From NCBI RefSeq assembly GCF_000368565.1, contig NZ_KB849533.1, positions 107,827-171,826 of the forward strand: a stretch of DNA of 64,000 nt, read 5' to 3'. The DNA is from Acinetobacter gerneri DSM 14967 = CIP 107464 = MTCC 9824 (GTDB lineage: Bacteria; Pseudomonadota; Gammaproteobacteria; Pseudomonadales; Moraxellaceae). The notes under the pieces were generated by a model that ran no database searches, had not been told where the DNA came from, and worked only from the letters and a program-made list of their open reading frames with translations. Below, piece after piece: positions 34,746 through 45,054 of the stretch; the first letter of the stretch is position 1, and each line of letters starts with the position of its first letter. A program made the position numbers and the translations under genes.

Positions 34746-36827
34746 TCAAGGATGCATCTCAACTTGACTACTATACGCCATTTCCAAGCGATCTACAGGC
34801 AATGGCATAGACAACAAATAGCCTTGAAATTGCTGGCAGCCTAGACGTTTTAAAATCTCAGCTTGCATCGGTGTTTCAACGCCTTCTGCAGTCACGATCA
34901 GACCTAGACGATTGGCTAAACGGATGATACTTTCCAAAATAATCTCTTCTTTTGAACCGACCGTTAAATCACGGATAAATGCTTTATCTATTTTCAACTC
35001 ATCAACAGGTAAGTCTTTTAAATACAAGAAACTCGAATGCCCAGTTCCGAAGTCATCAATCGCTAGTCCCACACCAATTTCACGTAATTTTTCAAATACT
35101 CGGATACTAGTGCCAATATGGTGCATCGCTGTAGATTCAGTGATTTCGATCACCAAATTGCCCTCTTCTATTCCATATTTTTCAATCAAATTTTCTAGCG
35201 TTTGCATCAAAAGCTTATGTTCAAATTGCACCACAGATAAGTTGACTGAAAGCGGTGAAAAATCCAATCCTTGACTTTTCCATGTTTGTAACTGCTTACA
35301 AGCCTCCTCCAAAGCCCAATATCCCATACGAATAATCAAACCCGTTTGCTCAGCACTTTCAATAAACATTGCTGGTGCAAGCATCCCTAAAGTTGGATGA
35401 TTCCATCGAATCAAAGACTCAACGCCACAAACCTTGTATTCGCGATCAAACTTAGGCTGATAAAAGAGCGTAAATTGATTTTCATCAACAGCCCGATATA
35501 AATCATTCATCAGTTTTAATTGATTTTTAGAGGTGATTTGCTGATCTGTCGAAGAGTTGAAAACAGAATAAGTATTACGTCCCTGCTCTTTGGAAGTTTT
35601 CATTGCTAAATCAGCATTAATCAACAAATCTTGTAGATTTTTACCATGATTTGGATAATAAACAACACCCATACTGACTGTAATATTGATTGATTTTTCT
35701 GTTATTTCAAATCCCTGATTGGCAATATCAAGAATTTTTTGCGCCATTTGTTCTAATTCATATTTATTACTATTTTCAACAATTAATAAAAATTCATCTC
35801 CACCGAGTCGAATTAATTTTTGTCTATCATTTAAAATACGATAAATACGACTTGAAAAATTGATCAAAAGCGAATCACCAACATGATGTCCAAATGCATC
35901 ATTAATCGCTTTTAAACCATCAATATCAATATAAATCAAACCAACTTGACGTTCTCTTAATATCGATTCTGAAAATAAAAAATCAGTATAATCATTTAAA
36001 AATAATCTATTGGGTAATTTAGTCAGATTATCTTGCATAGCTAAACTTTTTAATTCTTTATTTGCTTTTAATAATTGTTTATTGCGCTCTTCCAAACGTA
36101 TTTCTAAAATAGCAACGAAAAAAACACCAAGTAGAATAATTGTTGTAATAAAAATAATCGTAAAAATCAACAAACTTTCTGTCGTTTGATGCACATTTAA
36201 ATGTTCAAAAGATTCATCATTTGGGAAAAAACTTGTGGCAGCCATACCAGAGTAATGCATACCGACAATACTCAGTGCCAGCATCACTGCTACAGCAAGT
36301 TTATAGAAAAACTGGTATTTAAAATTTTCCCGATATTTAAAGGCCAGCCAAAAAGCCAAACCAGATCCACAAATGGCGATCATTACTGAAAATACGACAA
36401 TCAATGGATCATAACGGATATGATAATTAGGAATATCTAGACCTGCCATACCCACATAATGCATGCCTGAAATGCCTATTCCCATCAAGATTGAACCTAA
36501 AATCAGACGAGAAAATGGTAAAGTGGATCGTGTAGTCAACCATACAGCAAAGATCGAAGCGACCGCTGCAATGATATAGGAATACAGCGTTAAGCCTTTA
36601 TTAAAAGAAAAATTTTCAGGTAAGTCACAAGCAAACATCCCAACAAAGTGCATGCTCCAAACCGCCAAACCAAAACTCATGCCCGCAAAACACAGTACAA
36701 TTTTTTCGGATTTAATATCGATTTGTTTCATGATGAGTTGTTGCAGTGAAAATGCACAATAGCAAATTACGACTGCAAGTAAAGCAGACCCTATGACAAG
36801 ACTCCAGTCATAACTCATATGGATCAT
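34746..36827 (-). CDS. MHYT-GGDEF-EAL cyclic-di-GMP enzyme
   Basis: A 693-residue membrane-bound regulator of c-di-GMP. The N-terminal seven-helix MHYT sensor has three motifs: SMHFVGM (58-64), GMHYVGM (121-127) and GMHYSGM (189-195). These are thought to bind copper and sense O2, CO or NO. A GGDEF domain follows with intact GGDEF at 342-346 but without the RxxD inhibitory site (the equivalent positions read N and Q). The EAL domain has ESLIRW at 470-475, keeping the catalytic Glu, and DDFGTGHSSFLYL and KIDKAFI downstream. Both synthesis and breakdown are possible. An overlapping upstream ATG (residue 4) is an alternative start. Confidence 0.92.
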   Translation of the reverse strand: MIHMSYDWSLVIGSALLAVVICYCAFSLQQLIMKQIDIKSEKIVLCFAGMSFGLAVWSMHFVGMFACDLPENFSFNKGLTLYSYIIAAVASIFAVWLTTRSTLPFSRLILGSILMGIGISGMHYVGMAGLDIPNYHIRYDPLIVVFSVMIAICGSGLAFWLAFKYRENFKYQFFYKLAVAVMLALSIVGMHYSGMAATSFFPNDESFEHLNVHQTTESLLIFTIIFITTIILLGVFFVAILEIRLEERNKQLLKANKELKSLAMQDNLTKLPNRLFLNDYTDFLFSESILRERQVGLIYIDIDGLKAINDAFGHHVGDSLLINFSSRIYRILNDRQKLIRLGGDEFLLIVENSNKYELEQMAQKILDIANQGFEITEKSINITVSMGVVYYPNHGKNLQDLLINADLAMKTSKEQGRNTYSVFNSSTDQQITSKNQLKLMNDLYRAVDENQFTLFYQPKFDREYKVCGVESLIRWNHPTLGMLAPAMFIESAEQTGLIIRMGYWALEEACKQLQTWKSQGLDFSPLSVNLSVVQFEHKLLMQTLENLIEKYGIEEGNLVIEITESTAMHHIGTSIRVFEKLREIGVGLAIDDFGTGHSSFLYLKDLPVDELKIDKAFIRDLTVGSKEEIILESIIRLANRLGLIVTAEGVETPMQAEILKRLGCQQFQGYLLSMPLPVDRLEMAYSSQVEMHP

Positions 36828-36995
36828 AAAATAATACTTCCAATGATTTGTTTATTCATTGTTGAGGATGGCTTACATAATAAACGTATATTTGAGATAA
36901 AGTTGGACTATTTTCAAAAAAAAGTAAAATAATAAACTTAAAAATAAAATAACATTCTCATTTTATAGGTCAAGTTTTTTGTTTTAATAAATAAA

Positions 36996-37026
36996 TAAAA
37001 AAGCATATCGAAATATGCTTTTTTAA
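36996..37026. terminator. bidirectional-looking terminator of prc
   Basis: Stem AAAAAAGCATAT with ATATGCTTTTTT around 36997-37024. T runs lie on both strands. It lies about 30 bases after the prc stop on the minus strand. Confidence 0.75.
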
Positions 37027-37053
37027 AATATCTTAATATATTATTTAGATTAA

Positions 37054-39243
37054 CTATTTATTAGCATTTTGCAATTTTGCATAATCCATTAAAATATTTG
37101 CAGCTTCAGTGACAAATGCCTCATCTTCTGGCAAGGCAGGACGTTGATTGGCTTTCATTTTGGCACGTGCTTCTGCCAAACCATCCAATGCAGCTTGGTA
37201 ACTCTCCCAATTCGCATATGGTTTTTGACCTGTTGCCTTACGTCGCTCATTTTCAGAATCTAAAGTGCTTTGTTCCAATGCATGCAATTCTGCTTTGCGT
37301 TTGTCGATATCCAGTACCAATTTTTTCTGGTCTTTGGTTTTTTGAGCAATCGCTTTACGTTCTTCCAAATATTTAAATTGCGGATCTAGTTTGACTCGTT
37401 GTGCCGAGTATTGATCAAGATCAGCAATATAAGGTTGTACGATACCTTCTCGCTTGAATGGTGCAGTTGGGATGGTATCCCATTTCAAAGCATTTTTGGC
37501 TTTACGTTCACCAAACTCTTCATCATAAATGTCGACCAGTTTGACATCAGGAATAACCCCTTTATTTTGGGTACTTCCACCTGTCACACGATAGAATTTA
37601 CGCTGTGTCAATGTCGCTTGACCATAAGCAAGACTGTCGAGTTGAACTTGCGCTGTTCCCTTACCTGTCGTAGTGCTACCAATCACGATACCACGACCAT
37701 AATCTTGGATTGCCGCTGAGTAAATCTCGCTTGCTGAAGCAGATGCGAGGTTAATCAGTACAGCCATAGGGCCCGCATAAAGTTGCTCGCCACCATCGCT
37801 ATCTTGGAACACACTAACATTTCCGTTGCCGTCACGGATTTGCACCACAGGCCCTGATTTGATCACTTGACCAATCATTTTCGATACTTCTTCTAAAGAA
37901 CCACCTGGGTTATTACGCAAATCTACAATGATCCCTTCAACTTTTTTAGCTGAAAGCTCTTTGAGTGCCTTAGCAGTATCCTCTGCTACCGAACGATACT
38001 CATTGCCAGCACGGCGTGCGCGATAGTTTAGATAGAATGATGGAATTTCCAAAACGCCATAAAGATGTTTTTTGCCATCACGTGAAACTTCAACGGTACG
38101 TGTGCGTACGCCCGCATCTTCTTCTTGAATCACATCACGAGTCAAAACAACATTGCGTGCTTGGCTCATTGATGCACCCGGTCCCAAAAGCTTGATCGTC
38201 ACTTTGGTTCCACGTTTACCACGGATCAAACCAACAATTTCAGAACTTTGCCAACCGATCACATCGACCATCTTGTCGCCATCTTGGGCAACCCCTACGA
38301 TACGATCACCTGATTTAACCTGACCTGACTTGCTTGCAGGACCACCTTCAACAATGGTTTCAATCTTGGTGTAATCTTCATTGCCACGTTCTGGACGAAT
38401 CGACACCCCGATCCCTTCAAGCTGAAGCGTGGTTTGACGGTTTAATTCCATCGCATCCAAAGGTGGGAAATAGTTACTGTGCGGATCATAAGTCAATGTC
38501 ATCGAGTTTAAGATTTTCTCTAAGACATCATCACTTTTACTACGCCCAATACGTTCCAATTGACGTGCATAACGCTTGGTCAAGGTTTGAACAGGTGTTA
38601 AATCTTCAGGGCTTGCCAGATTTTGACCATCTGCAAGTGTTGGGTCTGCTTTCAAAGCTTTTTGCTTGGCTTGATCTTCTTCTTTTGAAATATTGAGATT
38701 GATCAATTGAGAAACCAGCATTTTATGCCAATAATCTTCTTGTTCTGCTTTATTTGCAAAGAATGGTGCTTTTTCACGATCTGTATCAATAAAAGCATTT
38801 GGCTGATTTAAGTTTTGTGGCTTTTTCAACTCATCAAGCATGTATTGATAAAATTCGCCCAAACGTTGACGATATTTGGCATGGATCGCATAAGGTCCAC
38901 TTAGATCACCAGCTTTAAGCGCAGCACCTAAAGTTGCACCATACTGTTTTTTGTATTGATTAATTTCTGAAGCTAAAAATAAACTATGCTCAGGATCTAA
39001 ACTATCAAAATACATATCTAAAATACGTGCAGAAGTATCTGCATCCAAACGCATATTGAGATAATGTGTTCGGTCAATCAATGTCGACAGTTGACGTGTA
39101 ACCAGTGCCTGCTCTTGAGTCGGTTGAATCGTTTGAGAAACAGGAGCTGAAGTCGTTGCAGCAATTGCCTGATTAATGGTATGCGTAAAAAATAAACCAC
39201 CAGTCGCAATAGCAACGGCGCAAGCGATTGTTTGGAGTTTCAT
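37054..39243 (-). CDS. prc: carboxy-terminal processing protease
   Basis: A 729-residue periplasmic serine protease (Prc/Tsp, S41A), which degrades or trims proteins from the C-terminus, including murein hydrolases. A signal peptide is present (residues 1-29). The PDZ domain has LEGIGVSIRPERG and GGPASKSGQVKSGDRIVGV. The catalytic serine lies in INLASASASEIYSAAIQDYGRG, and the lysine in TTGKGTAQ. The C-terminal DUF3340-type tail (ALKWDTIPTAPFKR) is characteristic of full-length Tsp. Transcribed alone. Confidence 0.95.
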   Translation of the reverse strand: MKLQTIACAVAIATGGLFFTHTINQAIAATTSAPVSQTIQPTQEQALVTRQLSTLIDRTHYLNMRLDADTSARILDMYFDSLDPEHSLFLASEINQYKKQYGATLGAALKAGDLSGPYAIHAKYRQRLGEFYQYMLDELKKPQNLNQPNAFIDTDREKAPFFANKAEQEDYWHKMLVSQLINLNISKEEDQAKQKALKADPTLADGQNLASPEDLTPVQTLTKRYARQLERIGRSKSDDVLEKILNSMTLTYDPHSNYFPPLDAMELNRQTTLQLEGIGVSIRPERGNEDYTKIETIVEGGPASKSGQVKSGDRIVGVAQDGDKMVDVIGWQSSEIVGLIRGKRGTKVTIKLLGPGASMSQARNVVLTRDVIQEEDAGVRTRTVEVSRDGKKHLYGVLEIPSFYLNYRARRAGNEYRSVAEDTAKALKELSAKKVEGIIVDLRNNPGGSLEEVSKMIGQVIKSGPVVQIRDGNGNVSVFQDSDGGEQLYAGPMAVLINLASASASEIYSAAIQDYGRGIVIGSTTTGKGTAQVQLDSLAYGQATLTQRKFYRVTGGSTQNKGVIPDVKLVDIYDEEFGERKAKNALKWDTIPTAPFKREGIVQPYIADLDQYSAQRVKLDPQFKYLEERKAIAQKTKDQKKLVLDIDKRKAELHALEQSTLDSENERRKATGQKPYANWESYQAALDGLAEARAKMKANQRPALPEDEAFVTEAANILMDYAKLQNANK

Positions 39244-39436
39244 ATATTCTCAATGCTTCCTATTTGTTCCAGTGACTACGCTGTTTTTCAATCTGAATTC
39301 AACAGGTTCAAAATTTTAAACAACTTTTTGTGTTTATGTCGTGTAGTTTTATCATAATCTGTACTGACTAAATGTAGCAAATCATTGCTAAATTCGAGTA
39401 TTGTTTCATTTTTAAAATTACAACGATGGTATTTTT

Positions 39437-40456
39437 ATGATTGGCGCACTGATGCTTGACATCGCAGGCACAAAACTTACTCAAGACGATATTCAATTAT
39501 TACAAGCTCCGCAAGTCGGTGGCATGATTTTATTTGCTCGAAATATCGAATCTCCTCACCAAGTCCGTGCGCTCACCGATCATATGCGTCAAATTCGACC
39601 TGATATTTTAATTGCTGTCGATCAAGAAGGCGGTCGTGTTCAGCGTTTAAAAAATGGCTTTACCTTATTGCCTGCTATGGGACACTTTGGTGAACTTTAC
39701 TTAACTGAACCTGAAAAAGCGTTAGAGCTGGCTGAAAAATGTGGCTGGCTCATGGCAACTGAAGTTTTAGCTGTTGGTATTGATTTTAGTTTTGCGCCCG
39801 TTCTAGATATCAATGATATTAGTGATGTGATCGGTGATCGAAGTTTTGCCAAAAATGTTAAAGACATCGTGCCATTGGCAAATGCTTTTATGAAAGGCAT
39901 GAAACGTGCAGGCATGGCGACAACAGGAAAACATTTTCCAGGTCATGGCTCTGTAAAAGCTGACTCACATGTTGCAGCAGCCGTTGATCCACGTTCTTAT
40001 GATGAAATTTATCAAAATGACATGCAAAGTTTCATCCAACTCCAAGACAGTCTCGATGCCTTGATGCCTGCCCATGTGATCTATGAAAATGTCGATCCAA
40101 ATCCAGCAGGTTTTTCCGAATTTTGGCTACAAAAAGTTTTACGTCAAGAACTCAAATTTGATGGCGTACTATTTTCAGATGATTTGACCATGCAAGCGGC
40201 TTGTGTTGCAGGTGGTGCCGATGCACGAATCAAAGCTGCATTGGATGCAGGTTGTGATATGGGCTTGGTGTGCAATCAACGTGAGGCAGCGTGTATCGCT
40301 CTAGAAGGTATCACCGAATATCCATTGCCAAATCAGCAACGTTTAGAACGTATGCGCGGTAAAATCCCTCAGATTCAGATCAATGAGCAATTAGATTTGG
40401 GTGAAGAATGGCAAGCTGTCAAAAAGGTCATTGAAGATTTTAAAAAATCGCTCTAA
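39437..40456 (+). CDS. nagZ: beta-N-acetylhexosaminidase
   Basis: A 339-residue cytoplasmic glycoside hydrolase family 3 enzyme that removes GlcNAc from anhydromuropeptides in cell-wall recycling. DQEGGRVQRLKNGF near residues 59-72 and KHFPGHGSVKADSH near 168-181 are the family signature, the latter carrying the acid/base histidine. FSDDLTMQA near 249-257 holds the catalytic aspartate. Normal length with start MIGALMLDIAGTKL. It joins ldcA in murein recycling, though the genes are far apart. Confidence 0.95.
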   Translation: MIGALMLDIAGTKLTQDDIQLLQAPQVGGMILFARNIESPHQVRALTDHMRQIRPDILIAVDQEGGRVQRLKNGFTLLPAMGHFGELYLTEPEKALELAEKCGWLMATEVLAVGIDFSFAPVLDINDISDVIGDRSFAKNVKDIVPLANAFMKGMKRAGMATTGKHFPGHGSVKADSHVAAAVDPRSYDEIYQNDMQSFIQLQDSLDALMPAHVIYENVDPNPAGFSEFWLQKVLRQELKFDGVLFSDDLTMQAACVAGGADARIKAALDAGCDMGLVCNQREAACIALEGITEYPLPNQQRLERMRGKIPQIQINEQLDLGEEWQAVKKVIEDFKKSL

Positions 40457-40462
40457 TAATAA

Positions 40463-40591
40463 GCGGAAACATGAAAATCATCAGTTTAAATCTCAATGAA
40501 TGTTTCTGCGATGAATTGGATGATTTGATGGACGTAAACGAGTTTTGCGAATGACAATTGTTTTGCCTACTTTTCTTTGGGGAAAAGTAGG
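40463..40591. repeat. intergenic inverted repeats after nagZ
   Basis: Two inverted repeats occur in the 289-base gap. GCGGAAACAT (40463-40472) faces ATGTTTCTGC (40500-40509). CCTACTTTTC (40566-40575) is complementary to GAAAAGTAGG (40582-40591) with a six-base loop. The second looks like a REP-type or genome-repeated motif. It has no U-tract, so it is not a standard terminator. Confidence 0.45.
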
Positions 40592-40745
40592 TCGAGCCGA
40601 AGGTTAATTCCTAAATTTAAACCTTGAAAGGTATGACTTCGTAAAAAAGCTTAAAAAATGTATTTTCACAACAACATTTTTTAAGTATGTAATATCAATA
40701 GTTCAATCAAAATAGCTTGCAATAAAAACAATTAGGTCAAGGATT

Positions 40746-41591
40746 ATGACAGATCAACTTTCTAAACATCGACATATCTCATTTACAGCACACTATACTG
40801 GCTATATCTGGTATCAGATGGGCATTTCGCACTCGGCTTTTGCAACTAAAAAAGGCAAAACACTGGCTGCGATTGCACATCCTATTGAAAGTTGGGCTGA
40901 AAAATATGTAGGTGGCAGTATGCGAACTACATTAAAAGCCAGACATACCATGCTTGATGATCGCTTGATCGAATTGATTCAACAATATCCTGATTTACAA
41001 GTCCTTGAAATCGCTGCAGGACTCTCCCCTCGTGGTTGGTGGTTTAGAAAAAATTACCCGGATCTGGTTTATCGAGAACTGGATTTGCCAGATATGGCAG
41101 CCACAAAGCAAGCAGCACTTGCTGAAATTGATCAACATCAACCACAGCTGATATCGGTTGATTTATTTAGTGATGATTTTCAACGCGCTTTTGATTTATT
41201 TGATCCAAAACGTCCACTCGTCGTGATCAGTGAAGGTTTGATTAATTATTTTGACAAAGCTTTACTACAACAATTGATTAGCTCGATTGCGCATTATGGT
41301 GCTGCATTTCCTGCGATGCATTATTTGACAGATCTTTATCCAGAGCCTGTTAAAAATAAATTGGCAAAAATTATTTGGAGTAGCAGCAAACTGCTCAAAC
41401 TGATGTCAAGAAGCGCATTTAGCTTTCATTTTACTGCTCCAGCGCAAGCGGAACAGTTCTTTAAACAGGCTGGCTTTCCAGAAGTTGAGGTGATCCAACC
41501 CGCTATTTATTTTGCGACTGAAAATACAGATTTAAATCCTCATGAACATTTAGGTGATTTGGTTTGGATGATTGATGCAAAATTAAAATAA
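40746..41591 (+). CDS. class I SAM-dependent methyltransferase, LCM-like
   Basis: A 281-residue methyltransferase resembling the leucine carboxyl methyltransferase/O-methyltransferase group. Key parts are RHTMLDDRLIELI near residue 66, the SAM-binding LQVLEIAAGLSPRGWWF near 84-100, and VISEGLINYFDKALL near 162-176, corresponding to the family's EG-L-YL motif. The substrate is unknown; similar bacterial genes are often linked to polyketide or lipid modification. The gene is transcribed alone and followed by a terminator. Confidence 0.75.
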   Translation: MTDQLSKHRHISFTAHYTGYIWYQMGISHSAFATKKGKTLAAIAHPIESWAEKYVGGSMRTTLKARHTMLDDRLIELIQQYPDLQVLEIAAGLSPRGWWFRKNYPDLVYRELDLPDMAATKQAALAEIDQHQPQLISVDLFSDDFQRAFDLFDPKRPLVVISEGLINYFDKALLQQLISSIAHYGAAFPAMHYLTDLYPEPVKNKLAKIIWSSSKLLKLMSRSAFSFHFTAPAQAEQFFKQAGFPEVEVIQPAIYFATENTDLNPHEHLGDLVWMIDAKLK

Positions 41592-41677
41592 TGTTGATTA
41601 TCAGAGTATTTAACTGGAAATAACTTGCTAAATACTCAAGCTTTAATCTAAATTTTACGAATAAATCCACCAATAAA

Positions 41678-41706
41678 AAAACCTCTGACTGAGCAGAGGT
41701 TTTAAA
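41678..41706. terminator. terminator between convergent genes
   Basis: Stem AACCTCTG (41680-41687) with CAGAGGTT (41694-41701), with A residues before and T residues after. It serves the methyltransferase gene and the convergent hydrolase gene. Confidence 0.8.
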
Positions 41707-41745
41707 CATTTTAAATTAGCATTTTAAAATCTAAAGATAAAAATT

Positions 41746-43083
41746 TTAGACCAGATCTAGCGCTAAATTCAGTTGTTGACTCTTTTGATATTCCACAAAT
41801 TTTAGCAAGCGTTCAGCCACATCAAAACTTCCATGCTTAAAAATCAAACGCACTTCATGCTCAGTCACATCAAAAATCAAACATTCAACTTGAAACACAC
41901 CTTCTTCATCTTGGAAATGCAACGCCAAATCACGAGGATTGTCACGAACAAAGTCGATTTGTTTCAAATTTTCAACTTCAACCAAAGCACCAAAAAAATT
42001 CATATCCATGATTTCAACAGCGACTTCAGTCGCTTGATGTCGATGGCTAAATTTGGTTTTAGGCTCGGTCAAATGAATCCGCTCTTCACCACGACGCTCG
42101 ATTTTTTGCATTTGCTCACGACTCATCGGAATAATGCCATCGAGATTTGCAAGAGATTGACCTTTTAAATACGTGGTAAACAAATTCATGGTTTCTTTAC
42201 GACGTTGTAATTGTGGAACATGATCAGCATTGGCAATCATGGCAAATTGCATATTTGGGCATTGCAGAGCAAATGCTGCATTTTCATGTGGCAAAGTAAA
42301 ACTATCAAACTGACCACAGGCCACCAAAGTATCGCCTTGTGGAGGTGGAACATCATTAAGATTGAGTAAACGATTACAGTTAATCGCATAGCGATCCTGC
42401 TCTGTGGCACTAAACTCAGCCATTTGCCTAAAGAACAATTTTTTAGCCGTTGGTGACATGCGCGTGACATCGAGTTTGGCGTGATTGACCAAATACAAAA
42501 TGACCGCTTGTCCAAACTCGTCCATACGTTGTTCTTGCATCAACTTCAATGATTCTTCGAGCAACATGCGCCAGCTTTTTCGGGTCTTTTGCATTACCCC
42601 CATCAACACCATCCGCTCAACCAGTTCTGGACGGTATTTGGAAAAAAATGAAGCAACCACTGAACCCAAAGACATTCCCATGACTGAAACTTTGGAAATT
42701 CCAACGATATCTAACCACACACCTAACATCTGTGATAAATCAGGCAATGATAAAATACCTGCAGACTCACCTGTATCAGCATTGGTGATTTGTTGGTTTG
42801 ACCCCATTGAAGGCAGATCAATTAAAATCACAGGTCCACTTTCAAATAGTTGTTCAACACAATATTTATAGGAATTGAAATTTTGAAATGCGCCGCCCAC
42901 GATCACAATCGGTGTATTGTGTATGGTTTTCGGGTCGGCTATCGCCATGTATTCTATTTTCCAACCATCTATCCATGTGGTTCGCGCAGGTTGTTTAAAA
43001 CTGTTTTTTTGATAGATGTCGAAAAACCCAAAACTCGAAAAATTTTGATCATTATCAACATCCATTTGGATAATGGAATTCAT
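41746..43083 (-). CDS. alpha/beta hydrolase fused to a PilZ-like domain
   Basis: A 445-residue protein from the ATG at 43083, which follows GGAGG closely; the frame is open to 43122 but without such a site. Residues about 55-310 form an alpha/beta hydrolase with nucleophile elbow GMSLGS (Ser138) and histidine NADHVPQ (His288). The C-terminal 120 residues carry R331-x3-R335 (RRGEER) and, 25 residues on, DMNFFG (360-365). That spacing fits the c-di-GMP-binding PilZ pattern RxxxR...[D/N]xSxxG, with Ser replaced by Asn. Hence activity may respond to c-di-GMP. The substrate is unknown. Confidence 0.75.
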   Translation of the reverse strand: MNSIIQMDVDNDQNFSSFGFFDIYQKNSFKQPARTTWIDGWKIEYMAIADPKTIHNTPIVIVGGAFQNFNSYKYCVEQLFESGPVILIDLPSMGSNQQITNADTGESAGILSLPDLSQMLGVWLDIVGISKVSVMGMSLGSVVASFFSKYRPELVERMVLMGVMQKTRKSWRMLLEESLKLMQEQRMDEFGQAVILYLVNHAKLDVTRMSPTAKKLFFRQMAEFSATEQDRYAINCNRLLNLNDVPPPQGDTLVACGQFDSFTLPHENAAFALQCPNMQFAMIANADHVPQLQRRKETMNLFTTYLKGQSLANLDGIIPMSREQMQKIERRGEERIHLTEPKTKFSHRHQATEVAVEIMDMNFFGALVEVENLKQIDFVRDNPRDLALHFQDEEGVFQVECLIFDVTEHEVRLIFKHGSFDVAERLLKFVEYQKSQQLNLALDLV

Positions 43084-43437
43084 TTCCTTCCTCCATCCTT
43101 GCTTTATTCTTTTAGTTAGCAAGATAAATTTACCCGCTTTTGTTTAAAACTGTGATGCATTTTTATTTTATGTATCACTTAAGTGTCCTTATCGTTGCAT
43201 TTTAAACGCATGTTTGAAATATACGCAATCGCTAAATTGACCGCTCATCGTGTTTCAATAGCCAAAAAAGATTGCAAAATATTTAAGTGAATCTAAATAA
43301 AGGATTTTTCTCAATCAATAAGAAGGTATCGACATCAAGATACATGCCCGACATTGAATGTTTCCAATAAAGCTTTATTGCTTGTAGTTTGACTGCTAAT
43401 ATGGATTTGAAACCATTCTGAGTGATCATAAAAAGCT
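43084..43437. other. divergent promoter region, hydrolase/proA
   Basis: About 350 bases between divergent genes. Beyond the GGAGG ribosome site of the hydrolase (about 43088-43093) I see no gene or strong hairpin. Promoters for both genes must lie here. Confidence 0.4.
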
Positions 43438-44700
43438 ATGCAATCTATTGAACAGTATATGCAAACGGTAGGAAACCAAGCACGTCAGGCCTCTTCGGTT
43501 CTTGCAGGCACACCTACACTTGTAAAAAATAACGCATTATCTGCAATTTATACTGCACTGGAAAACAGTACTGCTCAAATTCTCGCTGCCAATCAACAAG
43601 ATATGGCTAAAGCGCATGAAAATAATTTGGACAGTGCCCTACTTGATCGCTTAGAACTCAACCCCACACGCATTAAAGCCATGTTACACGGCTTAAAAGA
43701 TGTCATTGCTTTGACTGACCCAATCGGTGAAATCACAGATTTGGCTTATCGCCCGACTGGGATTCAAATCGGTAAAATGCGCGTGCCTTTGGGTGTGGTG
43801 GGCATGATTTATGAGTCTCGTCCAAATGTAACTTTAGAAGCAGCTTCACTGGCTTTAAAATCAGGCAATGCAATTATTTTGCGTGGTGGTTCTGAGGCGA
43901 TAAACTCAAATCAAGCCATTGCAGAAGCGATTCAACATGGCTTAAAAGCATCAGGTTTACCTGAAACATGTGTACAAGTGATCAATACCACTGACCGTGC
44001 TGCTGTTGGTCAATTGATTACCATGACTGAATATGTTGATGTCATCGTGCCACGTGGCGGAAAAAGTTTGATCGAACGCATCAGCAATGAAGCAAAAATC
44101 CCTGTGATTAAACATTTAGATGGCAATTGCCATATTTTTGTCGAAGCGCAAGCAGATTTACACAAAGCCCTTCCTATCGCACTCAATGCCAAAACGCATC
44201 GTTATGGTGTGTGTAATGCCATGGAAACTTTGTTGGTCGATGAAAAAGTTGCAGAAGAGTTTTTACCTCGTATTGCAGAACTTTATGCTGAAAAGCAAGT
44301 CGAGTTACGTGGTGATGCCGCTGTAAAACGTATACTGGGCAGTTCAGTCGTCGATGTCACAGAAGAAGATTGGTATACCGAATATCTCGGTCCAATTTTG
44401 GCGATCAAAGTTGTGACGGGTATTGATGAAGCGATTTCGCATATTAATAAATATGGTTCACATCATACCGATGCCATCATTACTGAAAATTATACGCTTG
44501 CACGTAAATTTTTAACCCAAGTTGATTCAAGTTCAGTTGTTGTCAATGCGTCAACACGCTTTGCCGATGGCTTTGAATATGGCTTAGGTGCTGAAATTGG
44601 GATCTCGACTGACAAAATCCATGCACGTGGTCCAGTCGGTTTAGAAGGTCTAACTTCTCAAAAATGGATCGTGCTTGGTGATGGTCAGATTCGCCAGTAA
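43438..44700 (+). CDS. proA: gamma-glutamyl phosphate reductase
   Basis: A 420-residue aldehyde-dehydrogenase-like enzyme, which reduces gamma-glutamyl phosphate to glutamate semialdehyde in proline synthesis using NADPH. The catalytic cysteine lies in [14 protein letters not shown] near residue 257. Other landmarks are [33 protein letters not shown] near 120-150 and the end [27 protein letters not shown]. Normal length. No proB next to it. A strong hairpin terminator follows. Confidence 0.96.
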   Translation: MQSIEQYMQTVGNQARQASSVLAGTPTLVKNNALSAIYTALENSTAQILAANQQDMAKAHENNLDSALLDRLELNPTRIKAMLHGLKDVIALTDPIGEITDLAYRPTGIQIGKMRVPLGVVGMIYESRPNVTLEAASLALKSGNAIILRGGSEAINSNQAIAEAIQHGLKASGLPETCVQVINTTDRAAVGQLITMTEYVDVIVPRGGKSLIERISNEAKIPVIKHLDGNCHIFVEAQADLHKALPIALNAKTHRYGVCNAMETLLVDEKVAEEFLPRIAELYAEKQVELRGDAAVKRILGSSVVDVTEEDWYTEYLGPILAIKVVTGIDEAISHINKYGSHHTDAIITENYTLARKFLTQVDSSSVVVNASTRFADGFEYGLGAEIGISTDKIHARGPVGLEGLTSQKWIVLGDGQIRQ

Positions 44701-44757
44701 ACCACAATAAACCATTGAAAATTATAATTAAAAATAAAAAAAAGATAAAAGACAAAT

Positions 44758-44798
44758 AAAAAAGCTCAGCTTCATTTATATGAAAGCTGAGCCCTTTT
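44758..44798. terminator. terminator of proA
   Basis: GCTCAGCTTCAT (44764-44775) pairs with ATGAAAGCTGAGC (44780-44792) with one bulged A. A residues precede and CCCTTTT follows, so it may also act in reverse. Confidence 0.8.
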
Positions 44799-45054
44799 AC
44801 ATTACGCGACAAGTTATAACAACTCTTCCTTGAGCTGTTTGGGCTTTGTTGATAGATTAAAAAATCAACTGATAAAGTTTAATTATTCATTGTTCTATTT
44901 TCGATAGTGCTTAAGTCTAATCACCTAAAGTCTATCTTGGACAGAAAAACAACACATGGTAAAAGTATGTCTTATAGATCTGAACTGCATAAAAATTCTT
45001 GCATCCATCAGATATCAGGACGACTACTTCCAATTACAATTCGGGATATAAAAC
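44799..45054. other. leader region of ackA-pta
   Basis: About 255 bases hold the likely promoter of ackA-pta. A 64-codon frame beginning at 44907 overlaps ackA in another frame and looks like a shadow, not a gene. No riboswitch recognised. Confidence 0.4.

Noticed and set aside
40536..40620. CRISPR-like repeat
   Set aside because: The palindromic motif occurs once, with no array of spaced copies and no cas genes.
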